A stretch of DNA of 54,069 nt from Flavobacteriaceae bacterium (GTDB lineage: Bacteria > Bacteroidota > Bacteroidia > Flavobacteriales > Flavobacteriaceae), in NCBI GenBank assembly GCA_021648265.1, contig JAKITD010000012.1:1-54069 (forward strand), written 5' to 3'. Numbering within the stretch: the first letter of the stretch is position 1; every line of letters starts with the position of its first letter. Below, piece after piece: positions 16,660 through 24,779 of this stretch. The position numbers and the translations under genes were made by a program. The notes under the pieces were generated by a model, which saw only the letters and a list, made by a program, of their open reading frames with translations, did no database searches and was not told the origin of the DNA.

Positions 16660-17418
16660 TTATAATTTTGAGCTTTCTAGATTATCAAAATAAACAATCG
16701 CTTTTTTAAGATCTTTTTCGTTGTTTAGATCTAAATTATTTTCCTTCACATATTTTTTAACCTCTTCCTTTTTTTCGCCAAAAACTTTTAGTTTTTTATT
16801 TTTTGAAGAAGGGAATTCGTAATATTTTCCGTCTTTGGTAACAATATAATAAACTGGTCTGTCTTTGAAAATAGCAGGCGTGTCTGTAGTAATAGAAGTA
16901 GTTGCTTTTTTTGCAGGAGTAAATTTCTTTACTAATTTTTTGTAAAAATTATATTTTTCTCCTTCAAATAATACTAGAAAATAACCCCCGTTTTCAATAC
17001 CACCTTGATAAGGTGCGAAAATAAAAATATCTTCATTAATTTTCACGTAAATATCTATTGATTTAGTAAGTGGTTTTGCTTCGTCATCGCTTGTTGTCAT
17101 CGATTCTTTCACTTCTATCTCGTCTGAAATTGCATTATAACGTAGAGCAATATTATTTGCTAACAAAGTACTCTTTTCGTAGATGTTTCCTAGTAAAAAA
17201 ACAGGGGTGGCGTATGGAGTTCCGTTGTAGCTGTCAACATCGGAGTAATCTATTCCGTTATCAAGTCTTTTAATGAACTCATCTAATTGATAGAACCTGT
17301 TCATTGTTTCCATATTACCTGGCGCCGCATTTATTTGTATTGTATTTGAGTACTGTGCGTAGATGCTCGTTGTATTACTTATAAAAAGGAGCAAAATAAT
17401 TAATACTGATTTTTTCAT
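16660..17418 (-). CDS. Secreted protein of unknown function, paralogue 1
   Basis: 252 residues, signal peptide MKKSVLIILLLFISNTTSIY ending AQ. The core shares a pattern with 17767-18441: G-(T/S)-PY...F-x-x-G-x-(I/Y)-(F/Y)-x-K...N-(I/V)-x-LRYNA-x-x-D-x-(I/F)-E, then Y-x-x-(I/V)-N...F-x-(F/Y)-(A/V)-PY, a gly/phe strand YF-(L/E)-VL...G...YKK, and a lysine-rich C-terminus ending in a short helix. No domain name is known to me. It has a promoter and operator upstream (17481-17564) and is the likely target of the TPR/AraC regulator. The plus-strand regulator gene converges on it. Confidence 0.78.
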   Translation of the reverse strand: MKKSVLIILLLFISNTTSIYAQYSNTIQINAAPGNMETMNRFYQLDEFIKRLDNGIDYSDVDSYNGTPYATPVFLLGNIYEKSTLLANNIALRYNAISDEIEVKESMTTSDDEAKPLTKSIDIYVKINEDIFIFAPYQGGIENGGYFLVLFEGEKYNFYKKLVKKFTPAKKATTSITTDTPAIFKDRPVYYIVTKDGKYYEFPSSKNKKLKVFGEKKEEVKKYVKENNLDLNNEKDLKKAIVYFDNLESSKL

Positions 17419-17480
17419 AACATTTTTTTTAGTTTAGCTTACTCTATAGACTATTTTAGATTTCGCTAGGTTTATAGCAA

Positions 17481-17511
17481 CAAAAGTAATTACGAATTAT
17501 ATAGTAGCCAA
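17481..17511 (-). promoter_or_regulatory. Promoter of secreted paralogue 1
   Basis: On the minus strand TTG (17511-17509), 20-bp spacer, TACTTTTG (17488-17481): an exact match to the flavobacterial TTG/TAnnTTTG promoter. Predicted start near 17475, about 57 nt before the ATG at 17418. Confidence 0.65.
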
Positions 17512-17540
17512 ATATTTAATATTAATATTTGTTGAATTGT

Positions 17541-17564
17541 TGTCGAAATTTATAAATTAAGACA
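17541..17564. promoter_or_regulatory. Palindromic operator, copy 2 (upstream of secreted paralogue 1)
   Basis: TGTCG at 17541-17545 and, after the ATTTATAAAT core, GACA at 17561-17564. It matches copy 1 at 14841 in 22 of 24 bases. The palindrome centre is about 75 bp upstream of the predicted transcription start, with the same distance to the -33 box as copy 1. Confidence 0.62.
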
Positions 17565-17766
17565 AGAATTTAAGGTGATAATCTAATATTCCTGTGAGAT
17601 GAAAGTTTAAATAAACTTCAAGCTGTTTTGGTTTAAGTGTCAGACATTCAGATTGATAATGCGGTAAATTTGGGAGCTTAAAAAACCAAATTGTTACTTT
17701 AGAAGCCAAATATTTACGATTTACTCAAATAAGCGAGGAGGGTTTTTTATACTCAAAAAGCACACT
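17565..17766. other. Intergenic stretch, no gene recognised
   Basis: Lies upstream of paralogue 1 and downstream of paralogue 2. A block near 17706-17720 (AGAAGCCAAATATTTAC) resembles the -33 region at 17503-17520, perhaps a remnant of local duplication. No coding sequence or clear terminator was identified. Confidence 0.35.
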
Positions 17767-18441
17767 TTATAACGTGTTATAATACGTAATAAGTTTAATT
17801 AGGTGGCTTTCCTTTTTTATATTTAAGCTGTTATCCTTAATATAATTTTTAAGCTCTTTGTGATGATTAGCGAAAGATTTAATTTTACCTTTTTTTGATT
17901 TAGGTAATTCAGTAAATTCATCATTATTTACTAATAAAAGAGTTTCTTTAGATATATAAGTAGGGGGAATGTCAGAAGTTATTGAATTTATGGATTTCTT
18001 GCCCTCTCTAATTTTTTTATTATATTTTTTATATAAACTTATTGTTTTCCCATCCGAAAGCACCTCGAAATACCCGTTAACATCAGGGTTTTGACTATAA
18101 GGAACATAAACAAATTGTTTATTGTTAATAATTACATATATATCTTCTGTTTGTTTTAAAACTTTAGATTGATTTTGATTAAATTCAATTTCAAATAAAT
18201 CTTTACTGGCATTGTATCGCAAATTTACATTTTTTTTGATAGCAATGTTTTTTTTAAAAATTATTCCTCTTTGAAAATCTTCCGCAAAATATGGGCTTCC
18301 AGAAACACTCTGTTGGGCATTTTTTAAATTTACAGTTTTAGTCATTAAATACTCATTGTCATTTGGATCATCAAATGGCTTTTGAGAAAATGAGGTAATA
18401 AAAATAGAAGTAAAAATGTAAAATAATAATGTCCTTTTCAT
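17767..18441 (-). CDS. Secreted protein of unknown function, paralogue 2
   Basis: 224 residues with signal peptide MKRTLLFYIFTSIFITSFSQ. It aligns with 16660-17418: GSPYFAEDFQRGIIFKK, NVNLRYNASKDLFEIEF, EDIYVIINNKQFVYVPYSQN, NGYFEVLSDGKTISLYKKY and a lysine-rich tail with ELKNYIKDNSLN. The final helix TYYNTL corresponds to VYFDNLE of paralogue 1. It lacks the 24-bp operator; upstream on the minus strand a TATATTTG box (18466-18459) could be its -7 element. The role is unknown; the architecture suggests a periplasmic or surface beta protein. Confidence 0.75.
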   Translation of the reverse strand: MKRTLLFYIFTSIFITSFSQKPFDDPNDNEYLMTKTVNLKNAQQSVSGSPYFAEDFQRGIIFKKNIAIKKNVNLRYNASKDLFEIEFNQNQSKVLKQTEDIYVIINNKQFVYVPYSQNPDVNGYFEVLSDGKTISLYKKYNKKIREGKKSINSITSDIPPTYISKETLLLVNNDEFTELPKSKKGKIKSFANHHKELKNYIKDNSLNIKKESHLIKLITYYNTL

Positions 18442-18638
18442 AGCTTTTTTTTCAATGGCAAATATATCCTTTATGTTTTGTTTTTAAATGTATAATATTG
18501 TTAAATAAACTTTAATTATAATACATTTAATTTAAAGAATATTAAAGGTAATTTCATTAATTGAGTTATATAATAAAAAGATAATATTACTGTATTTATA
18601 AGTGCTAATAGTTAATCCCTATAAAATCTTACCGTTTT

Positions 18639-19275
18639 TTAAGGTTTATTAGTAGTTATTATTTTAACCAAATCTCCAACAATACATTTCCCTTTGTTCT
18701 GATTGTACCAAACCTGAATTTCTTTTTTAAATTGTGGAGTTAATGTTTCGTGTTTTGCTTTAAAATCTTTTGTCATTTGTAACACCGTAGAAGGAGATGA
18801 TCCCCAGACGTTAATTACTTCTTGAGTATCGTTATCAAAAATAATTAATTTTGGAATTGACATAGAGCCATTTGTTAAAAAAAAAATTCATTAATTCTAT
18901 GTTTTTATCACGATGTAGTACCTTAAAATCTATGTTTTCTGCTAATTCAGAAACTTTATTCATTACAGGTATCGAGTGTGCAGCATCACCACACCAACTT
19001 TCGGTGAGTACTATCCAAGTTTGATTTTCTTTAAAGCCTCTAAATTTTTCAACTATCGAATCCTCCACTTTTATGGTTTTGTCCAATCGTTTCATTCTCG
19101 CATTATTTAGTAAAGTATAATGCGAAAGCGCTTCCGATTGGTAGGGTCCAGAGCTGGTTCCATCCTCAACGTGTTTGGCAACTTGTGTTCTAAAATCTGT
19201 ATAGTTAATTGCTTTATTGATACTTTCTTTTACTAAGGTATTTACTGCGGTGTTTGTTTTATTCATTATTTTCAT
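18639..19275 (-). pseudogene. Thioredoxin-family protein, frameshifted at a T10 tract
   Basis: Two overlapping minus frames together make one protein of about 210 residues. The first (19275 to 18835) ends NIELMNFFFNKW...; the second continues ...LTNGSMSIPKLIIFDNDTQE to KITTNKP. They join at a run of ten T on the minus strand (18886-18877): with nine T the frame reads NFFLTNGSMSIPKLIIF without a break. The thioredoxin fold carries the atypical active site SWCGDAAHSIPVMNK (one Cys) and the cis-Pro motif SIPKLI. This is either a recent inactivation, a phase-variable tract or a sequencing error. Confidence 0.88.
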
Positions 19276-19333
19276 AGCACATAAGACGCTTAATTTAACA
19301 CAAACTTACTATATTAGATTTCAATTCTGAAAT

Positions 19334-19897
19334 ATGACAAAACAACGATGTTCTTGGTGTGGCGATGATCCTCTTTATGTAGCTTATCATGATAACGAAT
19401 GGGGATTGCCTGTTCGGGATGATAGAACTTTATTCGAATTTTTACTTCTCGAAACCTTTCAAGCAGGTTTAAGCTGGATTACTATTCTTCGGAAAAGAGA
19501 AAACTTCAGAAAAGCTTTTGATGATTTTGATTATCAGAAAATCGCTAATTATTCGGAAGATAAAATAGCTTTTTTATTACAAGACGCAGGAATTATTCGA
19601 AATAAATTGAAAGTAAATTCGGCAGTAACAAACGCTCAAAATTTTATTAAAATTCAAAAAGAATTTGGAAGTTTCAGTAAATATATTTGGGGTTTTGTTG
19701 ATGGAAAGCCTATTAAAAACACACTTAAGGCTTTAGCTGAATGCCCTGCAAATACATCTTTGAGTGATAAAATTAGTAAAGATTTAAAAAAACGAGGATT
19801 TAAATTTGTGGGTTCTACCGTTATTTATGCTCATATGCAAGCCACGGGAATGGTGAACGACCATTTAGTAGATTGTTTTAGATATAATGAAGTTTAA
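19334..19897 (+). CDS. tag: DNA-3-methyladenine glycosylase I
   Basis: 187 residues, the normal Tag length. CSWCGDDPLYVAYHDNEWG contains the first zinc ligands (Cys6, His19), followed by LFEFLLLETFQAGLSWITIL, the conserved catalytic helix region, and HMQATGMVNDHLVDCF with the last His and Cys ligands. The enzyme excises 3-methyladenine from DNA in base-excision repair. Its end overlaps the convergent gene at 19894 by four bases. Confidence 0.95.
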   Translation: MTKQRCSWCGDDPLYVAYHDNEWGLPVRDDRTLFEFLLLETFQAGLSWITILRKRENFRKAFDDFDYQKIANYSEDKIAFLLQDAGIIRNKLKVNSAVTNAQNFIKIQKEFGSFSKYIWGFVDGKPIKNTLKALAECPANTSLSDKISKDLKKRGFKFVGSTVIYAHMQATGMVNDHLVDCFRYNEV

Positions 19898-20232
19898 TTA
19901 GTACCGCCAACAGCTAAATATACACTATTTTCAGAATACAATCCCATTGCTTTAAGCGATTGTTTATAACGATACAATAAGGTTTCATCGATATTTTTTT
20001 CAGTTTCAAAAAGCTTTTCAAACCATTTTATAGAAGCGTTATAATCACTTTTAAAATAACAAGCATTTGCTAGTTCCTTATAAACTTGTGGGGTTCCGAA
20101 GCCTTCTTTGACAACTTGAGTATAAACTTTTACAATATCAATATCTCTATTAACATCTGTTTTTTTCTTCGTTTGAGAAAACGAAATGGACGAAATTCCA
20201 ATAAAAACTATTAATAGTCTAACCTTGTACAT
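19894..20232 (-). CDS. Small secreted TPR-like protein
   Basis: 112 residues, signal peptide MYKVRLLIVFIGISSISFSQ. The mature part has one TPR-like unit (VYKELANACYFKSDYNASIK, WFEKLFE, LLYRYKQSLKAMGLYSE). This resembles the N-terminal TPR head of the flavobacterial OmpA-type proteins encoded with PorP/SprF partners, but here it stands alone without the OmpA domain. It may be a protein-protein adaptor or a remnant of such a protein. Confidence 0.65.
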   Translation of the reverse strand: MYKVRLLIVFIGISSISFSQTKKKTDVNRDIDIVKVYTQVVKEGFGTPQVYKELANACYFKSDYNASIKWFEKLFETEKNIDETLLYRYKQSLKAMGLYSENSVYLAVGGTN

Positions 20233-20323
20233 AAGTGGGGATAAAAAGATAGAAAGTAAAAATGCTTATTCCTAATCACTTATGCAAATAAATTCGATTA
20301 AAAACACCAAATTTTGTGATACT

Positions 20324-20968
20324 TTACTTACATTTTAAATGTGTTAAAAATACTTCCCTAGTTATTTCTTCGGCTCCTAAACTTTCTAAATGTGCAGTGT
20401 ACATTTGACAATCTATTAAATGATAACCTTTTGTTTTAAGTTTTTCAATCAAATAATAAAACCCAACTTTTGATGCATCACTCATTTTATTGAACATACT
20501 TTCTCCACAAAAAACTTTTTTATCAGGCAAATCTATTCCGTACAAACCACCTACCAATTCATTTTTAAACCAAACTTCTACTGAAACTACAAAACCTAAT
20601 TTGTGAAGTAAAGAATAAGCATCTTTCATGTTTTCGGTAATCCAAGTACCTTGTTGTCCTTTTCTATTAATTTGAGAACAATTTTTAATTACTTCTGAAA
20701 AATTTGTATTAAAAGTTACTTGGTATTTGTTTTTAGCTATTGTTTTTTGAAGGCTTTTTGAAACCTTAAAATTTTCAGGAAACAATACCATTCTTGGGTT
20801 GGGACTCCACCACAAAATAGGTTGATCTTCTTCAAACCAAGGAAAAATTCCGGAGCGATAGGCATGCATTAATCGTTTTACAGACAAGTCGCCTCCAACA
20901 GCTAAAAGCCCGTATTGGTCAGCTTCTTCAGGTTTTGGAAACCATATAGAATGTGATAAATAATTCAT
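20324..20968 (-). CDS. aat: Leucyl/phenylalanyl-tRNA-protein transferase
   Basis: 214 residues from the ATG at 20968; the open frame extends to 21202 but only the inner start gives the family N-terminus and overlaps the transporter stop by one base (TAATG). Family blocks: FPKPEEADQYGLLAVGGDLS, YRSGIFPWFEEDQPILWWSP, NPRMVLFPENFKVSKSL, QGTWITENMKDAYSLLHKLG, GGLYGIDLPDKKVFCGESMF and LIDCQMYTAHLESLGAEEI. Aat adds Leu or Phe to N-terminal Arg/Lys of proteins, marking them for ClpAP-type degradation (N-degron pathway). Confidence 0.95.
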   Translation of the reverse strand: MNYLSHSIWFPKPEEADQYGLLAVGGDLSVKRLMHAYRSGIFPWFEEDQPILWWSPNPRMVLFPENFKVSKSLQKTIAKNKYQVTFNTNFSEVIKNCSQINRKGQQGTWITENMKDAYSLLHKLGFVVSVEVWFKNELVGGLYGIDLPDKKVFCGESMFNKMSDASKVGFYYLIEKLKTKGYHLIDCQMYTAHLESLGAEEITREVFLTHLKCK

Positions 20969-22344
20969 TATAAAAATAATAATCCGAGAAGAAAAATCAC
21001 CGTTCCAACTACCATTAATAATAAGGTATAAGGAAGAATGTCTTTTGCTTTTAGTTTGGTAATTCCCAATAATGGTAATGCCCAAAAGGGTTGTAACATA
21101 TTGGTAATTTGGTCGCCATAGGCCAATGCCATTATTGCTTTGGGCAAAGGCACTCCTAATTTTAAAGCAGATTCTACCACAATAGGCCCTTGTATTGCCC
21201 ATTGACCACCACCACTGGGCACAAATATATTTACCAAACCGCTACTAAAAAAGGTGAAAATAGGAAGCGTTGTTGGTGTTGCAATACTTACAAAGAAGTC
21301 GGCAATTTGCACCACCATTCCACTATCTCGCATAATTCCCATAATTCCGAAATACAAAGGGAATTGAATTAATATTCCTGTAGCTCCTTTAATAGCTTCT
21401 TCAACGGCAGTTAAAAAACTTTTAAAATTTTGATGTAGTATTAAAGCCAATCCCAACATAAAAAAGTTTAGCATATTAGGAGTAATAACCATTTTTAATA
21501 ATGAATCTGAATACTTATAAAAAAACGTTCCTAGAATTAACAAACCAAATCCAACTCCGAAGAATTTAGAAAGGTCTATTTTTTCGGCACCTGAAAAGTT
21601 GGATTCTTCACTTTCAATTCCTTTATAAATAGGAAGGTTAATAGGAGTGAAGGGTGCTTTTTTTCCTATTTTATACAATACCAATGGAAGTACAATTAAT
21701 AAAATCCCAAATAAAATTAAGTTGAAACTACTAAAAACAGTTTCAGAAAAAGGGATTAAATCGGGAAGTTTTGCAATTAATGAAGCGTCACCAACTCCAG
21801 TCATTAAGCTTGCTAAATGGCCACTTTCGGCAACTTTTAAAGGTGCGGAACCGCTAATGCCTCCGTGCCAGATCATTAGTCCAACGTATCCTGAAGCACC
21901 TACTAATGGATAATTAATTTTAAATCCTCTTAGCTGTGAAGCTTCGGCTACTTTACGAGCCATAATAGCTCCAAAAATTAAACCCAATCCCCAATTAAAA
22001 AATGAAACGATCATTGTGCAAGCACTCACCAATAAAACGGCATTGGAAGTATTACTTACCAAATTAGTTAATCTTACAATGAGTAAATTCATTGGTTTGC
22101 TTAAAACTAATATATGTCCAAGCACCAAAATAAGCATCATTTGATAAGCAAATACTAGTAAGGAGTTATTCCAAATACCACTTTCCCAATAACCTAAAAT
22201 TGTTAATATATGTGACTGATCTGTGGGTGCTTCTGTAAAAAACAACGCTAACAGCATCGTTAATAAGGTTAATAAAACAGCAATTGCAAAAGGGGAAGGC
22301 ATGAACCTTTTAAAAACGGTCTCGATGGTTTGGGTGAAATTCAT
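20968..22344 (-). CDS. Short-chain fatty acid transporter (AtoE family)
   Basis: 458 residues from the inner ATG (MNFTQTIETVFKRFMPSPFA); the frame also offers a start at 22359. Twelve or so hydrophobic segments are visible. Diagnostic blocks: PSPFAIAVLLTLLTMLLALF, YPLVGASGYVGLMIWHGGIS, GSAPLKVAESGH, FVPSGGGQWAIQGPIVVESA, and LAYGDQITNMLQPFWALPLL. The family (TIGR00366/AtoE) takes up short-chain fatty acids such as acetoacetate or butyrate. It is coupled to aat by a one-base overlap, which is probably economy rather than function. Confidence 0.9.
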   Translation of the reverse strand: MNFTQTIETVFKRFMPSPFAIAVLLTLLTMLLALFFTEAPTDQSHILTILGYWESGIWNNSLLVFAYQMMLILVLGHILVLSKPMNLLIVRLTNLVSNTSNAVLLVSACTMIVSFFNWGLGLIFGAIMARKVAEASQLRGFKINYPLVGASGYVGLMIWHGGISGSAPLKVAESGHLASLMTGVGDASLIAKLPDLIPFSETVFSSFNLILFGILLIVLPLVLYKIGKKAPFTPINLPIYKGIESEESNFSGAEKIDLSKFFGVGFGLLILGTFFYKYSDSLLKMVITPNMLNFFMLGLALILHQNFKSFLTAVEEAIKGATGILIQFPLYFGIMGIMRDSGMVVQIADFFVSIATPTTLPIFTFFSSGLVNIFVPSGGGQWAIQGPIVVESALKLGVPLPKAIMALAYGDQITNMLQPFWALPLLGITKLKAKDILPYTLLLMVVGTVIFLLGLLFL

Positions 22345-22389
22345 GTTATAAAAATACAAAAAGCTTAAAGATTATTTTAAGCATATTTC

Positions 22390-22540
22390 AGGACGGGACA
22401 AATAACTTTATAACAGTTGGTATTAGAATAGTAGCCGATTTCGGAAGTAAAATTTTCAATTTACTACTAAGTTTCTTGCGGACTACAATGCTCATATTTA
22501 CTGCTATTTCGACTATTATTTTTATATTTTGTTGCCAGTA
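22390..22540. repeat. Possible dispersed intergenic repeat remnant
   Basis: The gap between the catalase and transporter genes contains a non-coding block with local inverted segments (AGTAAA near 22446 and TTTACT near 22460) and motifs such as GTAGCCGATTTCGG. Its base pattern differs from neighbouring intergenic DNA and is suggestive of flavobacterial dispersed repeats. Only one copy lies in this window, so this rests on appearance alone. Confidence 0.3.
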
Positions 22541-22544
22541 GTTA

Positions 22545-24023
22545 CTACTTTATATGTTCATCAATATTCACATTCAATCCTTTTGCAATTCCTGCACCTA
22601 ATTTAGGACTTACTCTAAACCAATGACATAATTGGCGGTTGATAATTTCATCTTTCTTATCTCCATCAATTCCACTCATTGCACCAACAATATTACTAAT
22701 TGTATTTTGTTGTTGTTCGTTTGTCATTACTTCTTCAAACAATCCTTTTGGTTGGGAATAATGGTCGTCATCCTTTTGGTTTCTATCAAAATAGGCAACT
22801 TCATTACTGTCTAAATTGTAAGATGGACTTTTATGTTTGTCATCTACATAATTACCGTCAAAACTATTGGGGAAATGATTCTTAGAACTTCCTCCATTTC
22901 CATCAAAACGCATTGGTCCGTCTCTATGATAATTGGTTGTTGCATACGGACATTTGTTTACAGGTAAGGCATTATAATTTGCTCCAATTCTATAACGTTG
23001 GGCATCTGGATAGGCGAAAATTCGTCCTTGTAGCATTTTATCTGGCGAAAAACCAATTCCGTCAACTAAATTTGAAGGTGCAAATGCTGCTTGTTCAACA
23101 TCTTGAAAGTAGTTTTCTGGAATTTTATTTAATTCCATTTCTCCTACATCTATTAATGGGAAATCTGAATGTGGCCAAATTTTAGTTAAGTCAAAAGGAT
23201 TCCATTGAAAAGATTTAGCTTCCTCTAAGGTCATTATTTGAATTTTTAATGACCATTTTGGAAAATCACCATTTTCAATAGCATTTACTAAATCTCTTTG
23301 AGAATAATCAGGGTCAGTACCTTTTAATTCTGTTGCTTCAGCATCTGTAAATGTTTTGTTTCCTTGCTTTGTTTTGTAATGAAATTTTACGTAAAAACGC
23401 TCGTTATCTTTGTTTACTAATGAAAAAGCATGACTTCCGTAACCATTCATATATCTATAGCCATCAGGCGTTCCTCTGTCTGACATTAATATTAAAACTT
23501 GGTGTAAACTTTCAGGGTTTAACGACCAATAATCCCAAACTGCTGTAGCGTCTTTACAGTTTGTTTTTGGGTTTCTTTTTTGTGTATGAATAAAATCAGG
23601 AAACTTTTTAGCATCTTTTATGAAAAATACGGGTGTATTATTCCCTACAATATCCCAATTACCTTCTTCTGTGTAGAATTTTACTGCGAAACCTCTTGGA
23701 TCTCTTTCTGTATCTGCCGAACCTTTTTCTCCTCCAACGGTAGAGAAACGGACAAATAGTTTTGTTTCTTTTCCTATCTCAGAAAATAAATTTGCTCTGG
23801 TGTATTTAGAAATGTCGTGAGTTACTGTAAATTTACCAAAAGCCCCTGTTCCTTTAGCGTGTACAATTCTTTCTGGAATTCGTTCTCTATTAAACTGTGC
23901 TAATTTTTCTTGTAAAAAAAAATCTTGTAATAATGCAGGTCCTCTTTCTCCTACTGTTTGGGTGTCTTCATAATGATTTACTGGGCAACCCGTACTTGTG
24001 GTGATTTTTTTATTTTTTGACAT
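22545..24023 (-). CDS. katA: Clade-3-type haem catalase
   Basis: 492 residues, cytosolic, the usual small-subunit catalase length. Catalytic His55 in ERIPERIVHAKGTGAFG; distal Asn region GNNTPVFFIKDAKKFPDFIH; NADPH/haem surroundings RDPRGFAVKFYTEEGNWDIV; proximal haem-ligand Tyr in RIFAYPDAQRYRIGANY; C-terminal NYHRDGPMRFDGNGG. It converts hydrogen peroxide to water and oxygen. The gene is monocistronic, separated from its neighbours by more than 180 bp on both sides. With Dps it forms the visible peroxide defence of this window. Confidence 0.96.
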   Translation of the reverse strand: MSKNKKITTSTGCPVNHYEDTQTVGERGPALLQDFFLQEKLAQFNRERIPERIVHAKGTGAFGKFTVTHDISKYTRANLFSEIGKETKLFVRFSTVGGEKGSADTERDPRGFAVKFYTEEGNWDIVGNNTPVFFIKDAKKFPDFIHTQKRNPKTNCKDATAVWDYWSLNPESLHQVLILMSDRGTPDGYRYMNGYGSHAFSLVNKDNERFYVKFHYKTKQGNKTFTDAEATELKGTDPDYSQRDLVNAIENGDFPKWSLKIQIMTLEEAKSFQWNPFDLTKIWPHSDFPLIDVGEMELNKIPENYFQDVEQAAFAPSNLVDGIGFSPDKMLQGRIFAYPDAQRYRIGANYNALPVNKCPYATTNYHRDGPMRFDGNGGSSKNHFPNSFDGNYVDDKHKSPSYNLDSNEVAYFDRNQKDDDHYSQPKGLFEEVMTNEQQQNTISNIVGAMSGIDGDKKDEIINRQLCHWFRVSPKLGAGIAKGLNVNIDEHIK

Positions 24024-24176
24024 ATTTTCATGATTTGTTTAAAGATACAAAGGTGTTAGCAAAATCGCTATAAATTAAATTGATTGAGATTATAGTTTTG
24101 TCAAGTTAGTCAAAAAAAACGACAAAGTCAAGTGCTAGTTAAGCGGGTTAATCAATAATTACCAACTTTCAAGCAC

Positions 24177-24214
24177 AAAAAAACAGATTCCTTATATAAA
24201 AAGAAATCTGTTTT
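24177..24214 (-). terminator. Terminator downstream of the DUF3127 gene
   Basis: On the minus strand AAAACAGATT (24214-24205) pairs with AATCTGTTTT (24190-24181) and is followed by a T-run. It lies 22 bp after the stop of the DUF3127 gene. Confidence 0.65.
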
Positions 24215-24236
24215 AAAATATTTTTTTAGCGTTTTA

Positions 24237-24623
24237 CTAAAACGGTAAATCGTCTGCAGCTTCAGTAGTGGTGTTGTCGGTAGTTTCAAACGCATCTTCC
24301 GAGGTTACCGTAGGCATTGGAGGCATATCTCCTTCAACGGGTGCTGTAGCCAAGTTTTCAATACGCCAACCTTGAATGGAGTTAAAATACTTAATTTCGC
24401 CTTGTGGGTTGGTCCATTCTCTTCCTTTTAAATTAATGCTAATTTTAACGTCTTGACCTATTGCAAAATTGTTTAATAAATCTGTTTTGTCTTGTACAAA
24501 TTCCACCATAATTGATTGTGGATATTGTTCTGCTGTAGTTACAACAACCTCTCTTTTTCTAAAACCATTACTTCCAAAAGTTTGTGTTTCTCCTATTACC
24601 TTAATTTTTCCTTGTACTTCCAT
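24237..24623 (-). CDS. DUF3127 protein (OB-fold type) with SSB-like acidic tip
   Basis: 128 residues from the ATG at 24623; the open frame starts two codons earlier at a GTG. The conserved block EVQGKIKVIGETQTFGSNGF, RKREVVVTTAEQYPQ, VEFVQDKTDLLNNFAIGQDV and NLKGREWTNPQGEIKYFNSI identifies DUF3127, a small Bacteroidota family of probable OB fold. The C-terminus is disordered, acidic and ends DDLPF, like the SSB C-terminal tip that recruits DNA-repair partners (the real SSB in this window ends SSDLPF). A DNA-binding accessory role is therefore plausible. Confidence 0.88.
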   Translation of the reverse strand: MEVQGKIKVIGETQTFGSNGFRKREVVVTTAEQYPQSIMVEFVQDKTDLLNNFAIGQDVKISINLKGREWTNPQGEIKYFNSIQGWRIENLATAPVEGDMPPMPTVTSEDAFETTDNTTTEAADDLPF

Positions 24624-24629
24624 GTTCAC

Positions 24630-24648
24630 TACCCGCCCCGAGCGGGTA
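24630..24648. repeat. GC-rich hairpin beside the DUF3127 start
   Basis: TACCCGC (24630-24636) and GCGGGTA (24642-24648) form a perfect 7-bp stem around CCCGA, followed on the plus strand by T-rich sequence. It sits in the leader of the minus-strand DUF3127 gene, seven bases from the start codon, so it may affect translation, or be part of the dispersed hairpins of this genome. Confidence 0.45.
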
Positions 24649-24714
24649 TCTTTTTTAATTATTATTTATTTTTATTTTCTATTGAAGTGCCCTGAGTGAT
24701 TTCGTTTTTCAGAA

Positions 24715-24732
24715 TCCCGATAACTATCGGGA
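24715..24732. repeat. TCCCGATA hairpin repeat
   Basis: TCCCGATA (24715-24722) and TATCGGGA (24725-24732) form a perfect 8-bp hairpin, flanked by GTGCCCTGAGTG and ATCGAAGGGT-type sequence. Similar short hairpins are at 35482-35497 and 36860-36883, consistent with dispersed intergenic repeats between genes of Flavobacteriaceae. Confidence 0.5.
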
Positions 24733-24779
24733 GTATCGAAGGGTTTATTTCTATTTTCAATCTGGGTTGCATCGAAGGG

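Noticed and set aside
20969-21202. N-terminal extension of aat
   Set aside because: It overlaps the transporter gene, has no Aat similarity, and the TAATG overlap marks the true start.
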